From positions 24,142,001-24,206,000 of the forward strand of contig NC_064826.1 in assembly GCF_024166365.1 (NCBI RefSeq): 64,000 nt of DNA. Reading direction: 5' to 3'. Shown one piece after another: positions 23,199-35,330 of this stretch. Numbering within the stretch: position 1 is the first letter of the stretch; every line of letters begins with the position of its first letter. Position numbers and translations under genes: made by a program. The DNA is from Elephas maximus indicus (lineage: Eukaryota; Chordata; Mammalia; Proboscidea; Elephantidae). The notes below the pieces were generated by a model, which was given only the letters and a program-made list of their open reading frames with translations, did not search any database and had not been told where the DNA came from.

Positions 23199-24214
23199 TT
23201 AAACATTTGACAGGTACTGAAAGAGCTAATTAATTACCTCAAATTTTAGAAAAGCTGTTGATTTTGTGTCAAATTATTTCAAACATTACAAGTAATCACC
23301 CTGATTTAACTTTTTAGCACAATCCTTTTAATAGAAAAACACCCATGAGGAATCATCTCACACTAAGGTTTGTTAGGATTGTCAACTTAAAAGAATATTC
23401 TTACTAATATTATAACTGTAATTTTATTTAAGCATCTTCAGGTATCTTAAAAAATTTAATTTAACTGACAATTTAGATCAAATATCTAAAGTTGTTTGGT
23501 GTACAAAGATATTTCAAACCATGAGTAACTTTAAGTCTTGAATATGTTTGGAATTTAAGTGTTCGCATCAGAATATCTGAGATGATTTTGGAGCACTTCA
23601 TATATTTCACGTGCAAGTGCATCACTGGCCCCAATCTTTCTAAATATAAAATTCATTGTGGAGGTCAATTTTAGAAAGCTTTTTTTCTTCATCCCATCCC
23701 TCTGTCAATGAAGAAAATGAGGTACATAAAAAGTATGAAGTATATACCAATGTGCTTGACCGATATTGAATAATCTATAATTTTCTAGCCTAAGTGAACT
23801 TTCATTAGGTAAGCTTCTAATTTGGTGATTAAGGTGTCAAGATTGTATTTAAGGTTGTAGTTAGCTTACAAGCTACCCACAATCAAGCTTGGAGGTAATG
23901 CTCACCATCGTGCAGGAGAACTGACCCAGCAAAGACACCAGAACTCCAGGATCTAGAAACCAGACACTGGAGCTTATACTATCAATATTGGGCACTTCAC
24001 TCTGTCCCTAGAAAAGACTCTACCATTGGCTCTGGAAACTAGCATAGCTGCTATGACCTACCAGCAAAACAAATTCTGCATGACTCAGCCTTTTTCAAAT
24101 TTTCAGATCCAGCTTCATCATCCAAAGCAATTTAATCTAACTGGTAGAACATAGATCTGATTCTCAGGGTGTAACTTCAGGAGAAACTGGGAAACACAGA
24201 ATGTGGAGGGGGGA
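23199..24214. other. No recognised feature
   Basis: No gene or repeat that I can name. The part from about 23870 to 24170 has higher complexity but no recognised family. Confidence 0.4.
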
Positions 24215-24548
24215 GCATTGGTAGTTCAGTGGTAGAATTCTCATCTTCCGTGGGGGAGACCTGGGTTCAATTCCCAGCCAATGTACCTCAGGTACAGCTA
24301 CCACCTCCCTGTCTATCAGCGGAGGCTTGCATGTCGCTACGATGCTTAACAGGTTTCAGTGGAGCTTCTAGGTTAAGGCGGCTAGAAAGAAAGTCCTGGG
24401 GATCTATCTCAGAAAATCGGCCAGTGAAAACCCTATAGATAACAATAGCAACCTACAATGTGGATAGCATAGGTTTGGTCAGTGTTTCTTTCGTTGTGCA
24501 TGGAGTTGCCATGACTCAGAAGCCAATGACAGCCTCTAACAACAGCAG
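24215..24548 (+). mobile_element. SINE with tRNA-Gly-like head (type S3)
   Basis: 24215-24283 resembles tRNA-Gly: 'gcattggtagttcagtgg' (A box) and 'gggttcaattcccagcc' (B box), with the 5' and 3' acceptor strands still complementary (gcattgg/ccaatg). It is joined to sequence matching the RTE 5' leader ('cctgtctatcagcggaggc', 'caggtttcagtggagcttc', 'gccagtgaaaacc') and then to the RTE 3' end ('gtttctttcgttgtgcatgg' to 'ctctaacaaca'). This is a SINE, not a tRNA gene: the anticodon stem is mismatched and the body continues beyond it. Confidence 0.82.
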
Positions 24549-25247
24549 TGAGAGAAAGACTGCCATATAAGATGTAGAATTCCCCCAAAATGTTAATAAG
24601 TTTCAGATGTTGGGTGGCCCAAACCAAAAACAAAGCACAAAGAGACAAACAGAAAGAAAAGAAAATTACTACAGACATTAGCAGAGATTTTCCAGAAGAC
24701 TAATACGTTCTCTGTATGCACTGGTGATTACTTCTGTTTATTCAAAGATTTTTCTAGTGCAACACACAAGGATTAATTAATGCTCATGGGTTATAACCCA
24801 CTTGATACTCTTTAATTATGAGGTAACACTACGTATCTTAGGACTACATTACCTCAAAATTGTGAGAGTCTAAATCTTGCTAGTGTGGCAGATAGAGGTT
24901 CATTACAAGTAAGAACTTCAGTATGCTCAGCCAAGGGCAAAAATTAAATAAGAATTTTAAGTACATGTTTCTATAAAACCTTCAGGTTACTATCTAAGGA
25001 GCAGTGAAAAATACGTGGGACTGTCAACCCTTTCTGACAAGGTTTGGTCTCCAGTATCAAATACTGGTAGAGGATGGGTGGATCATTTGAAGAGTTCTTT
25101 TTATAAATAGCTTTGGAGTGGGATCTTGGTTTGGACCCTGGCCATTCCATTTGAATTTGAATAGGTAACTCTCTGGAACTCTGTATTTTCTTATTCATAC
25201 TGAGGATAATATTAACAAATTTAAAGCTTTGTGCTAAGAATACCTAC
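24549..25247. other. No recognised feature
   Basis: No gene or repeat that I can name. Confidence 0.4.
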
Positions 25248-25708
25248 CGCCCATCTGTCAATTAGTCATATTGGGGCGGCTGGCATGTTGCTGTGATGCT
25301 GGAAGCTATGCCGCCGGTATCCCAAATACTAGAAGAGTCACCCATGGCGGACAGATTTCAGTGGAGCTTTTAGACTAAGACAGACTAGGAAGAAAGTCTT
25401 GACAATTTACTTATGAAAATTAGCCAATGAAAACCTTATGGATCACAACAGAACATGTCCAATTCACTTGCTTTGAACAAGTCATCAGGAAGAATCAATC
25501 ACTAAAGAATTCATCATGTTTGGTGAAGTAGAGGACCAGAGACGGTGAGGGAGACCCTCAGTGAGAGGGATTGGCACAATAGCAGCAAGGATGAACTTGA
25601 ACATGCTGTCAATTGTGAGGATGATGCAGGACCAGGCAACATTTCTTTCTGTTGTACATAAGGTCTCTGTGAGTCCAGTTCAACTCTATGGCAGCTAACG
25701 ATAACAAC
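25248..25708 (+). mobile_element. RTE-derived element with internal deletion
   Basis: 25248-25454 matches the RTE 5' leader ('catctgtcaattagtcat', 'gttgctgtgatgctggaagc', 'gatttcagtggagctt', 'gccaatgaaaaccttatgg'). It passes directly into the RTE 3' end at about 25458 ('gtcatcaggaagaatcaatc', 'gatgatgcaggaccaggc', 'ggtctctgtgag'). Nearly the whole coding part is missing. It may be a single deleted copy or a member of a non-autonomous family that uses both RTE ends. Confidence 0.78.
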
Positions 25709-26740
25709 TAAGAATATGACGATGTCGAAGATGAAGCAGAAGATGATATTGGTGATGAAAGAACCAATTTACTGAGAATTTCTAAAATAAAAATATATAA
25801 ACACAATAGAGATACTATGTTTTGTTTTGTTTTTAAATCTCCTTGTCCTCTCTCTTAACACCTCAGGTATAGTTCATAAATTTCTAGACCAACCTCAATT
25901 TACATCTCATCTCTTTTCTTTTTTTTGTCTCTCTCTCATTCAGTCCACATGTACCAGGACCCTGAATGCTTGGCATGCAGAGACAGGAGATTGTAGATAT
26001 GAACTGCCTTTGAGACTCTGACCCCCAGGATGTGTGGTGTACAGGGAGGCGGGAGAGTAATGTGTAATCTTTTAAATGGTTGTGAATGTTGACCTTTCTC
26101 TGTTGAATGTGTCTGTGCTCTGGCTAACAATTTCTGAACATCGATGCCACCATTTTAGGGGGTACATCCCCCAGGAGGCTACATGAGGTTGTGCAGGCTA
26201 TGACTTCACAGGGTGTATAAAGACAAGAGGGTCAAGGGGAGTTACCCAGACTGCTCTGTTCACTATGGTGTGAGCTGTGGTACTGGGGGGCTACTTTTTC
26301 TAATTTGTTCAAGGCCCCCTGTGGACTACCAGAGGCCCTGGGCAATGCGAGTATTTTGAAGCTTCAGTGAAGCCTCTGCATTACATTTTTGCCTGAGAAA
26401 CCTGCCCTATCTCCTCTACCTTTTCCATACCTCTTTTAGCTGGCTGCCCTGGAAGGACACCTTGCAACTTTTGGCTCCCGAGGTCTTCTTATTTATCCCT
26501 CTTGAGCATGAAAAGCAGCAAGAAAGTTTAAATGCATTTGCTCTTTCTTTTATTCACTTGACCCAGGAAACCCATCTCCCCTTGCCATTGTAAAGGGTGG
26601 AGAGCAAGCTAAGCAATGGCAGAAACTCTTTCTCTCTTTTCATCTTTCTCAGATTCTCTCCTGACCAGCTCAGAAGGCTATAGCAACAGCTCAGCCAGTC
26701 CATGATGTAAGCAGATTTCCAAGAAGGCATTGAATTTTAG
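25709..26740. other. Unassigned; possible LTR promoter segment
   Basis: No gene seen. Around 26150-26300 there is a TATA-like 'gtgtataaagac' (about 26213-26224) with more mixed composition around it, which suggests an unrecognised LTR, but no TG...CA ends or target duplication could be fixed. Confidence 0.3.
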
Positions 26741-26921
26741 ACTCCATGGGTGGTGCAAACATTTAGGAGCTTAGCTGCTAAATAAAAGATTGGGGATTCC
26801 AGATGGACTGGAAGAGAAGACTGGGGCGGGGTGGGGGGGAATCAGCCACTGAGAACTCCGTGGAGCACAGTTCCATACAGAAACACATAGGATCACCATG
26901 AGTTAGAATAGACTCCAGACT
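26741..26921 (+). mobile_element. AfroSINE (type S2), diverged
   Basis: Head 'ggtggtgcaaacatttagg', then 'aatcagccactgagaactcc', 'gatcaccatgagttagaatagactcc' and a T-rich end. An interrupting G-run lies at about 26823-26839. Confidence 0.8.
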
Positions 26922-27732
26922 TTTTTTTTTCTTTTTATAGAATCCTACAATCTTCACAACTTTTTTTTTTTTTTTAACTCCCTCCCCTGTTCTCTGGGCC
27001 AAGGGGAAAAGAGAGGAAAATAATATCTTTCTTTTTCTCCCCAAGAGAAATGGAAAAAGGACTTGTCTCTCACCACAAGGCTTATACTCTCCCCACAGCC
27101 AAAGGCTTCTATGAATATGTTTGTGCTCCTTCTCCAGTATTTTGCTCTGTAGACTGAGGGAGAACACTGAAATAGATTATTACAGATTTTGCTATCACTG
27201 ACTCTGCTGCCTCTTAGAAAGTTTGAGGGAAAGAGTCTATAACCAATGGTTGGTGGGTTTCTTCATATTTAGACTTCATTTTAAAGGCAACAGGAAAAGT
27301 TCCAAACCAATGGGAAAAACCCTTATCAAATAGGTAAGTGCAGAGTAAGTACTCAATGTTCATGAAAACTGAATCTCAATATCTTTAGTTTATAGAATCC
27401 AGTTATTCTATATTATATTTTTTACAATGGAGACTCACTATCTAATTTCTATGTCAAAAGCGTACGCTACAAATAGCACAGGCTTGTATATGATGTTATC
27501 TTCATGCCTAAACGAAAACTTTGAAGCACTTAATTTAGTGGCTTAAAGTTACCCTAGAAACCACCTAGCCCAAGCTCTTATTCTAAACCCCCTGAATCTA
27601 ATGATTCTTAGAAAGTTTGAGGGAAGGACACTATGCCTAAAAAAAGAATACCTATACCTAAGGTTGTTAAATATATTATCTTAATTAGTTTAGAGCACAC
27701 TTGGAGTAAGACAAATACTCCCGTTCTTAGTT
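26922..27732. other. No gene seen; T-runs
   Basis: Two T-rich tracts (26921-26932, 26961-26975). The phrase 'cttagaaagtttgagggaa' occurs twice, near 27216 and 27607. Nothing else recognised. Confidence 0.4.
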
Positions 27733-27928
27733 TGTGTGGCACAAACAGTTAAACACTGGTTGGTGATTGGAACACACAAAGGCACCTCTGAAAAAATGTC
27801 TGCTGAGCTACTTTTGAAAAATCAGCCATTGAAAATCCTACGGAGCATAAGCCTGCTCTAAAATATATCAGGTCACCATGAATCAGAATCGACTCGATGG
27901 CAACTGGATTGGTTTTGGTGTTTTGGGC
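27733..27928 (+). mobile_element. AfroSINE (type S2)
   Basis: Head 'gtgtggcacaaacagttaaac', then 'ttgaaaaatcagccattgaaaatcc', 'atgaatcagaatcgactcg' and 'caactggattggttttgg'. The B-box part of the head is degraded. Confidence 0.85.
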
Positions 27929-30317
27929 TTCGCACTTACCAGCTCTGTGACTTCTGAAAACGTCTTTTACTCTTTCAGAAAAAAGGATTTAATAAGTTGC
28001 TCTTATATTGTAAAGTATTCCTCCTAGTTTGTATCTATACTTAATACTCTAAAGGTCTTTGTAACTGTACTGAGATTTTTAATAGTCTAATTCTTTATCT
28101 CTGCTCCATATTTAGCATTTTATTATACTGTATATTCTACTCAAATTACTTTATATGATTATGTCTGAATATCTAAGTTTATCTTAAATCCCTGTGGGCA
28201 GAGATGCTAAAAAATAGTATAGGGTAGAATACCATATGTTAGCATGGAGACATAATTGGAATAAGAGCCAGGAGGCCTGAGATCTAGCTGTAGGTACATT
28301 TATTTAGTAGCCTCATGGTCCTCAATTAGTTCTGGAGTCTGGAGTCTTGCTAGATCTGCTCATCTATTCTGTTGTGCCTTTGCGCGTCTGATATGAGGTT
28401 TCTCAGCTGCCTTTAATCTTTCTGTGTCTCAGTTAATTAATCTTATAATATGAGGAGAATAATATTTTACAGACAAGAACAAAAATATTGAACGTGACAG
28501 AATATAAGATGTCTAATATGGTGACTACCCCAAGGAGGTGCTTGGGTGATATTTTCATTTATGTCACTCTTTTGAATCTCCTACAATGTCCAGGCACATG
28601 AATAAAAAGCTTTTTATACTCATTTGATCAATACTAACACTTCCCTTATTGAAGCATTATCAGAAAATACTATAAACTATCAAAAGGTTATGTATATATT
28701 TTGGAGAAAAAAAAAGAAAACATTGCCCTTATCGATGAAAAGTAAACACAATTATTTAGCCATGTTTTACAAACACTGTTTTATATGCTTTTCTGCTTCC
28801 AGGAGAAGGGAGTATCTATTAGTTAAACAAATAACTCATTTGTTTGACAGAATTTGATAACACCTGCACAATCCAATACTTTCCTGACCAGCCTTATGGG
28901 TATCAACCATATATAATGAACCACATATAATGAACTAGGCAGCAGAAGTAGGGTTACTGTCTTGAAGAATCATATATCACCTGAGGACAGCAGAAGACAT
29001 AATACTCATATTACTTAATCGAATTGTAATAACATTGGCTTTATATGTTGTTTGTAGTTTTCAACATGGTGGGCAAGTCAGTTAGCTTTCAATTCCATAG
29101 CTTAAGAATACAGATGTAGAGAGAGAACTAATGAAAGGAAAAATTTAATGAACAGAAATTAAAAATTCTTCTTATGTCTGTACTGATAAAATCTCCTCAT
29201 TTTCTAACTGGTTTCCCTTCCCAGCCCACCTAGAAACCTAGAAGAGTCTGGGACCAGTAGTTTTGCTTGATCTGTCCCATCATGTTGTTGTATCCTTGCA
29301 TGTCTGACATTGATTGTGGTTTGGGGGCTGGCATCATTTAACCTTTCTCCCATTGTCTAAGGTAACAGAATTGAGAATGAGTTGAGAAAAAAAGAGAGAA
29401 CCCAGTAAGGGAGCAAAAGAGAGGGAGGAAGAGAGAGATGTCTATAGCTGGTGGCACTGTTTTATAATACAACACAATAGCCATTTATAGAGCAGATATC
29501 CTTAGGAACGTCACACTAAAATCAATATGCCAGCTGTGAAATACAGTTCTGCTGCAGGCATTTTTTTTTTTTTAAAGGAAAAAAAAATCTTAACAGATTT
29601 AACAAAAAATAGAAAGCATATGAGTCAATTTATCCCCAGGGATTGAATGGTTCCTAGGAATAGAACGTAGAGAGAAAATCACTATCTGCCCATTGTTCTC
29701 TGCTTTAAACACAGAAAGATGCCTGACAGGAGGCACACAGAGAAGAGACCCCTCCTCCAGGACAGTCTGGAGTCATCAGTAAGAGCCCCTGTGCTCAGGT
29801 CTCCTCTGACAACACCCCCACCCCCCAACATGCATGCACATACACACTTCAAAGAGTTAATATTAAAGGACTCTTTAGATTTTACAATTTTCCCTAATTC
29901 TAAAATGACTGGGCACTCTTAGTGGTTTACTTTAGATAGAGAAAAGTTTTGTGTTTCTTTCTGCCCTTTGTAAGGTTGACTTTGTGGGTACATTTTCTCA
30001 GTTTGGATTCCAGTAGGGATGGTGCTGCCCTTTAGAACCACTTGGATGTAGAGTAATGAGAGACATCACACACTACTGACAGAAGTATAACTAACGGCCC
30101 TCTCCCAGGACTTCTGACTCCGGCTGTTGATAAATGTAAGATTGGAGGATTGACAAGTGTTAGCAAAGTCTTTACAGCAATACCAAGCAGGCGGCCAGTA
30201 TTTCAAAGATAGGAAACGAAGCCCCTCCCTCCCAAACTGTCTGCATGTTATGCTTTTGTGAATAGACTGCAGTAATAAGACGGACGATCATGAAGATAAC
30301 AATTTTGGACTCGAACT
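27929..30317. other. Mostly no recognised feature
   Basis: About 2.4 kb with one split MIR (28255-28480) and otherwise no repeat or gene that I can name. There is a 14-bp tandem pair near 28905-28932 (aaccatatataatg / aaccacatataatg) and an oligo-T/A tract near 29563-29587. A 67-codon open frame (29719-29922) shows no domain. Confidence 0.4.
28255..28480 (+). repeat. MIR SINE, probably split
   Basis: 'gagccaggaggcctgagatctagctgtag' and, further on, 'ttaatctttctgtgtctcagttaatt' with 'atatgaggagaataatatt' fit the two halves of a MIR. The segment between them does not fit and may be an insertion. Confidence 0.45.
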
Positions 30318-30430
30318 ATGCCAGGTACTTTTCTAAGCACTTTACTCAGGCTGTTTCTTTAAATGTAATTTAATCCTATGAAATAAATTCTATGTTACTA
30401 ATCTCTTCATACAGATTAGGAAATGGAAGA
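30318..30430 (-). repeat. MIR SINE fragment
   Basis: 'gccaggtacttttctaagcactttactc', 'aatttaatcctatg' and 'cagattaggaaatgg' match the complementary MIR core. Confidence 0.65.
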
Positions 30431-31168
30431 ATAATGCTTTCTAAAATGTAAGAATAAAATGGAAGAAAATATATTTGGTTTCATTGAGAAGACTTCAGGA
30501 TATAACCATAGTATAAACAATGTGTTGAGAAGGCAGATATAGTGGCAGAAGTTAAAAAGTCCAATAGGAATTGAAATAAAATATTTTAAAATTTATCCTA
30601 ACTATAAATCTGAATGAAAAATAAAAACATTATTTCACAGTAGAAGAGAAATATATCAAATTATTGTTGTCCTCTACCCACTTCTTAAGGAAAAAATACA
30701 GAAATCAGACAGATTTCTGGATGAGGGCTTGTGTCAAGGTTTATTCCTAAAATAGTAGTGTGGACTCATCGATATTACAGTCTCTCAAATAATATCACAT
30801 CTTGATATTCTCATGAATGAGTTACGCATCTGGATAGATTTTGTTCCTGACTTGTTATAGTACAAATTAAAATAAAAAAATGTTTCTCTGTCATATGCAA
30901 TCTCAATTTCCCAAACTTAACCAAATTTTTTCCTTAAAAATATAATTATTGCAATCAATTAGAGAAGGGTTTCTAATTATTGGCCCTTGTGCAATAATAT
31001 CTGGATGTAGGTTACTGTTTTTTAGCTTTTCTAATGAAAAATAAAACAACAACAAAAAATGCAGGATTTGAGTGTTTTAATTGATGCCTACACTTTCCAG
31101 TTGGCAACAAAATTAACCACTTCCCATGATTTTACACCTGAAAGCTTTATACATCCATGTTATATACC
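30431..31168. other. No recognised feature
   Basis: AT-rich sequence with no gene or repeat that I can name. Confidence 0.45.
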
Positions 31169-32794
31169 TGTTGTTGTTAGGTGCCATCGAGTCTATTCCG
31201 ACTCATAAGGACCCTATGTACAACAGAACGAAACACTGCCTGGTTCTGCACCATCCTCACAGTCATGGTTATGCTTGAGGCCACTGTTACAGCCACTTTG
31301 TCAGTCCAACTCAAGCATCTTCCTCTTTTTCACTGACCCTTTATTTTACCAAGCATGATGTCCTTCTCCAGGAACTGATCCTTCCTGATAATGTGTCCAA
31401 AGTACATGAGATGAAGCCTTGCCATCCTTACTTCTAAGCAGCATTCTGACTGTTCTTCCTCCAAGACAGATTTGTTTATTCTTCTAGCAGTCCTTGGCAT
31501 ATTCAATATTCTTCTCCAACACCACAATTCAAAGGCATCAATTCTTCTTCCATCTTCCTTATTCATCATCCGGGTTTCACATGCATATGAGACAATTTAA
31601 AACACCATGGTTTGGGTCAGTCCTTAAAGTGACATCTTGGCTTTTCAACACTTTAAAGGGATCTTTTGCAGCAGATTTTCCCAATGCAATGCGTCCTTTG
31701 ATTTCACGATGGCTGCTTCCATGGGCATTGATTGTGAATCCAAGTAAAATTAAATATTTTACAGCTTCAGTATTATCTTCATTTGTCTTGATGTTGCTTA
31801 TTGGTCCAGTCATGAGGATTTTTGTTTTCTTTTTGTTCTGGTGTAATCCGTACTGAAGGCTGTGGTCTTTGATCTTCATCAGTAAGTGCTTCAAGTCTTC
31901 TTGGATTCAGCAAGCTAGGTTATGTCATCTGCAGATGGCAGGTTGTTAATGGCTCTTCTTCCAAACCTGATGTCCTGTTCTTCTTCATATTGCCCAGCTT
32001 CTCAGATTGCTTGCTCAGCATACAGACTGAATAAGTATGGTGAAAGGATACAAACTTAACACACACCTTACCTGACCTTAAACCACCCAGTATTCTCCTT
32101 GTTCTGTTCAAAAGACTGCCTCTTGGTCTAAGTAAAGTTTCCTTATGAGAACTATTAAGTATTCTGGAATTCCCGTTTATCACAATGTTAACTAAAATTA
32201 GTTACGATCCACACAGTCGAATGCCTTTGCATTGTCAATAAAACACAGGTAAGCATCTTTCTGGTATTCTCTGCTTTCAACCAAGGGCCACCTGACATCA
32301 GCAATAATATTCCTTGTTCCCCATCCTCTTCTGAATCTGGCTTGAATTTCTGGCAGTTCCCTGTCAATGTACTGCTGGAACTGCTTTTGAATGATCTTCA
32401 GCAAAATTTTATTTGTATGTGATATTAATAATATTGTTCAATAATTTCCAAATTCTGTTCGATAACCTTTCTTTCGGATGGGTATAAAAATAGGTCTCTA
32501 CCAGGCACTGTAGTCAGTTGGCCAGGTAACTGTCTTCCAAATTTCTTGGCATGGACAAATGAGTACTTCCAGTGCTGCGTCCATTTGTTGAAACATCTCA
32601 ATTGGTATTTCATCAATTTCTGGAGCCTTGTTTTTTGCCAATGCCTTCAGTGAAGCTTGAACCTCTTCCTTCCGTACCTTCAGTTCTTGATCAAGTGCTA
32701 CTTCCTGAAATATTTGAACATCAGCTGTTTCTTTTTGATACCGTGACTCTGTGTATTCCTTCCATCTTCTTTTCATGCTTCTTGCATCATTTAG

Positions 32795-32963
32795 GAAACC
32801 CTGGTGGCGTAGTGGTTAAGTACTACAGCTGCTAACCAAGAGGTCAGCAGTTTAAATCCACCAGGTGCTCCTTGGAAACTCTATGGGGCAGTTCTACTTT
32901 GTCCTATAGGGACACTATGAGTCAGAATCGACTCAACGGCAGTGGGTTTGGTTTGGTTTTTTA
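32795..32963 (+). mobile_element. AfroSINE (type S1), full length, in RTE
   Basis: Starts 'gaaaccctggtggcgtagtgg' and ends 'gggtttggtttggtttttta'. The perfect 10-bp duplication 'catcatttag' flanks it (32785-32794 and 32964-32973). It is younger than the RTE it interrupts. Confidence 0.97.
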
Positions 32964-33752
32964 CATCATTTAGCATTTTCCCTGTGGAATCCTTCAGTAT
33001 TGCAACTCAAGGCTTGAATTTTTGTCTTCGGTTCTTCAAGCTTGAGAAATGCCAAGCGTGTTCTTCCCTTTTGGTTTTCTATCTCCAGATCTTTGCACAT
33101 TTCATTATAATAGTTCACTTTGTCTTCTCAGCCCTTTGAAATCTTCTGTTCAGCTCTTTGACTTCATCATTTCTTCCTTTTGCTACTCTACATTCAAAAG
33201 CAAGTTTCAGAGTCTCTTCCAATGTCCATTTTGGTCTTTTCTTTCTTTCCTGTCTTTTTAACAAGTTTTTGCTTTCGGCATGTATGATATCCTTGATATC
33301 ACTCCACAACTCATCTGGTCTTCAGTTATTAGTGTTCAGTACATCGAATCTATTCTTGAGATGGTCTCTAAATTCAAGTGGAATATACTCAAGGTCATAC
33401 TTTGGCTCTTACGGACTTTTTTCTAATTTTCTTCAGCTTCAACTTGAACTTGCATATGAAAAATTGATGGTTTGTTCCACATTCAGTCCCTGGCCTTGTT
33501 CTGACTGATGATATTAAGCTTTTCCATTGTCTCTTTCCACAGATATAGTTGATTTGATTCCTGTGAATTCCATCTGGTAAGGTCCAAGTCTTTAGTCATA
33601 GTTTATGTTGTTGAAATAAAGTATTTGCAATGAAGTCCTGAAAAATTCTGTCATGCGATCTCTGGCATCATTTCTATCACAAAGGCCATATTTCCCAATT
33701 ACCAATCATTCTTCTTCATTTCTAACTTTTGCATTCCAGTCACCAGTAATTA

Positions 33753-34082
33753 TCAAGGCATCTTAATTGCATGTTTGATAATTTCAGCCTGCAGATGTTT
33801 GTAAAAATCTTTAGTTTCTTCATCTTTGGCCTTAGTGGTTGATGGGTAAATTTGAATAATAGTTGTATTAACTGGTTTTCCTTGTAGGCGTATGGATATT
33901 ATCCTATCACTGACAGAACTGTACTTTAAGATACATCTTGAAATGTTCCTTTTGATGGTGAATGTGACGCCATTCCTCTTAAATTTGTCATTCCTGGCAT
34001 AGTAGACCATAGTATTGTCCAATTCACAATGGACAATACCAGTCCATTTCAGTTCACTAATGCCTAGGATATGGATCTTCAT
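33753..34082 (-). pseudogene. RTE endonuclease-domain remnant
   Basis: A 109-codon open frame from the N-terminal apurinic-type endonuclease of the RTE polyprotein, the part that nicks target DNA. Visible landmarks are the ILGISELKWTG segment near residue 4, and VSDRIISIRLQGKP followed by the IIQIY strand in the middle. It stops before the conserved DWN region near the end of the domain. A parallel remnant is at 36347-36814. The rest of the frame in this copy is interrupted by stops and shifts, so no working protein is made. Confidence 0.8.
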
Positions 34083-34656
34083 TCATTCCATGTCATTTTT
34101 GACAACTTCCAATTTTCCTAGATTCATACTTCATATGTTCTAGGTTCCAATTATTAATGGATGTTTGCAGCTGTTTATTCTCTTTTGAGTCATGCCATGT
34201 CAACAAATGAAGGTCTGGAAACCTTTACTTCATCCATGTAATTAAGGCTAATTCTTCCTTTGAGGAGACAGCTCTTCCCCAGTTGTATTTTGAGTGCCTT
34301 CTAATCTGATGGGCTCATCTTCGGGCACTATGTCAGACAATGTTCTGCTGATATACATAAGGTTTTCCATGACCAATTTTTTTCAGAAGGAGACTGCCAC
34401 GTCCTTTTTTCTAGTCTGTCAGATCTGGAAACTCTGATGAAACCTGTCCAACATAGGTGACCTCGCTAGTATTTGAAATACTGGTGGCAGAGCTTTCAGT
34501 ATCACAACAACACGCAAGCTACCACAGTACGACAAACTGACAGACCAAGTGCTTCTGACCCACCATGGATTAAAGACATTTTATTCTTGCATAAAAAGAA
34601 AGAAGTCCTGGACATCAGGCTGAAGTCCCATAGCAGGTCACTACTAGTGCATTAAA

Positions 34657-34752
34657 CTAGTTACCATTGTATCAGTTCTGACTCATGGTGATCCCATGTG
34701 TGTCAGAGTAGAGCTGTGCTCCATAAGGTTTTCATTGGCTAATTTTTCAAAA
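34657..34752 (-). mobile_element. AfroSINE 3' half
   Basis: 'gttctgactcatggtgatcc', 'agagtagagctgtgctccataaggttttcattgg': S2-type 3' half with the tRNA head missing. Confidence 0.75.
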
Positions 34753-35330
34753 TTTTGTCTGAATAGATAAAGGAGAAATGAATCAGGACAGTGGGAAGAG
34801 GTATGGAGTATGGCTTGCTGTGGTATACATCACAGTGAGTTCTTCAACATCCAAGCTGGCTCTTTCTGCTGAGGAACAAGAATTACTAGCCCAGGTGTAT
34901 TAGGTGAGTTCAGAAGAACACCTGAGAATTTATTTCAGCTTGCAGCCTCATTCTAAAACTACCCAGAGCACATGGATATGCGTTAACACTTGCTCAGTGG
35001 AGTGAGAGCCCTGACTGCCTCCCTGAGACACAGGTCCACCCTCACCTGTCATTGCCAGAGATTCTGCCCTGGACCAGAATCTCCTTCCCCATAGGAACAA
35101 CACTGAGCATGGGAAAATCATTAAACAAACAAACAAAAAAATCAGAAGAACATCAGAAATTATTCTTCCACATTCCCCAAGATGTGTACTTGAAATTACG
35201 TTAGGGCTTTATTTGGACTCTTAATAAAGAAATGTATAGAAAAAAATAATTCAGCATGTACAAAATTATTGTACTCAAACACTGACTAGAAGAAAACTAC
35301 CTGTTCACAAGGTCTGATAAAGGGAAGAAA
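34753..35330. other. No recognised feature
   Basis: No gene or repeat that I can name. A minus-strand frame of 62 codons has no domain. Confidence 0.4.

Larger units (their letters stand above)
31169..34549 (-). mobile_element. RTE (BovB-clade) LINE, near full length
   Basis: The most complete RTE in the window. On the minus strand it starts in the 5' leader ('acttgtc'-type region ending at 34549, with 'cagcaacacg'-like sequence near 34505) and passes a short upstream frame. It continues through an endonuclease region (33753-34082), the reverse-transcriptase region and the 3' end with (AAC)n at 31169. Without the nested SINE (32795-32963) it is about 3.2 kb, the usual size for RTE elements. 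The catalytic YADD position near 31925-31945 reads as SADD with a nearby stop, so the copy is dead. Confidence 0.92.

Noticed and set aside
24215..24283. A functional tRNA-Gly gene
   Set aside because: The acceptor ends and boxes A and B look right, but the anticodon stem does not pair well and the sequence runs on into RTE-derived body, with a second copy of the same structure. It is a SINE head.
26778..27167. A 129-codon minus-strand gene
   Set aside because: Low-complexity lysine runs come from A/T tracts, and the C-terminal end lies in an AfroSINE.
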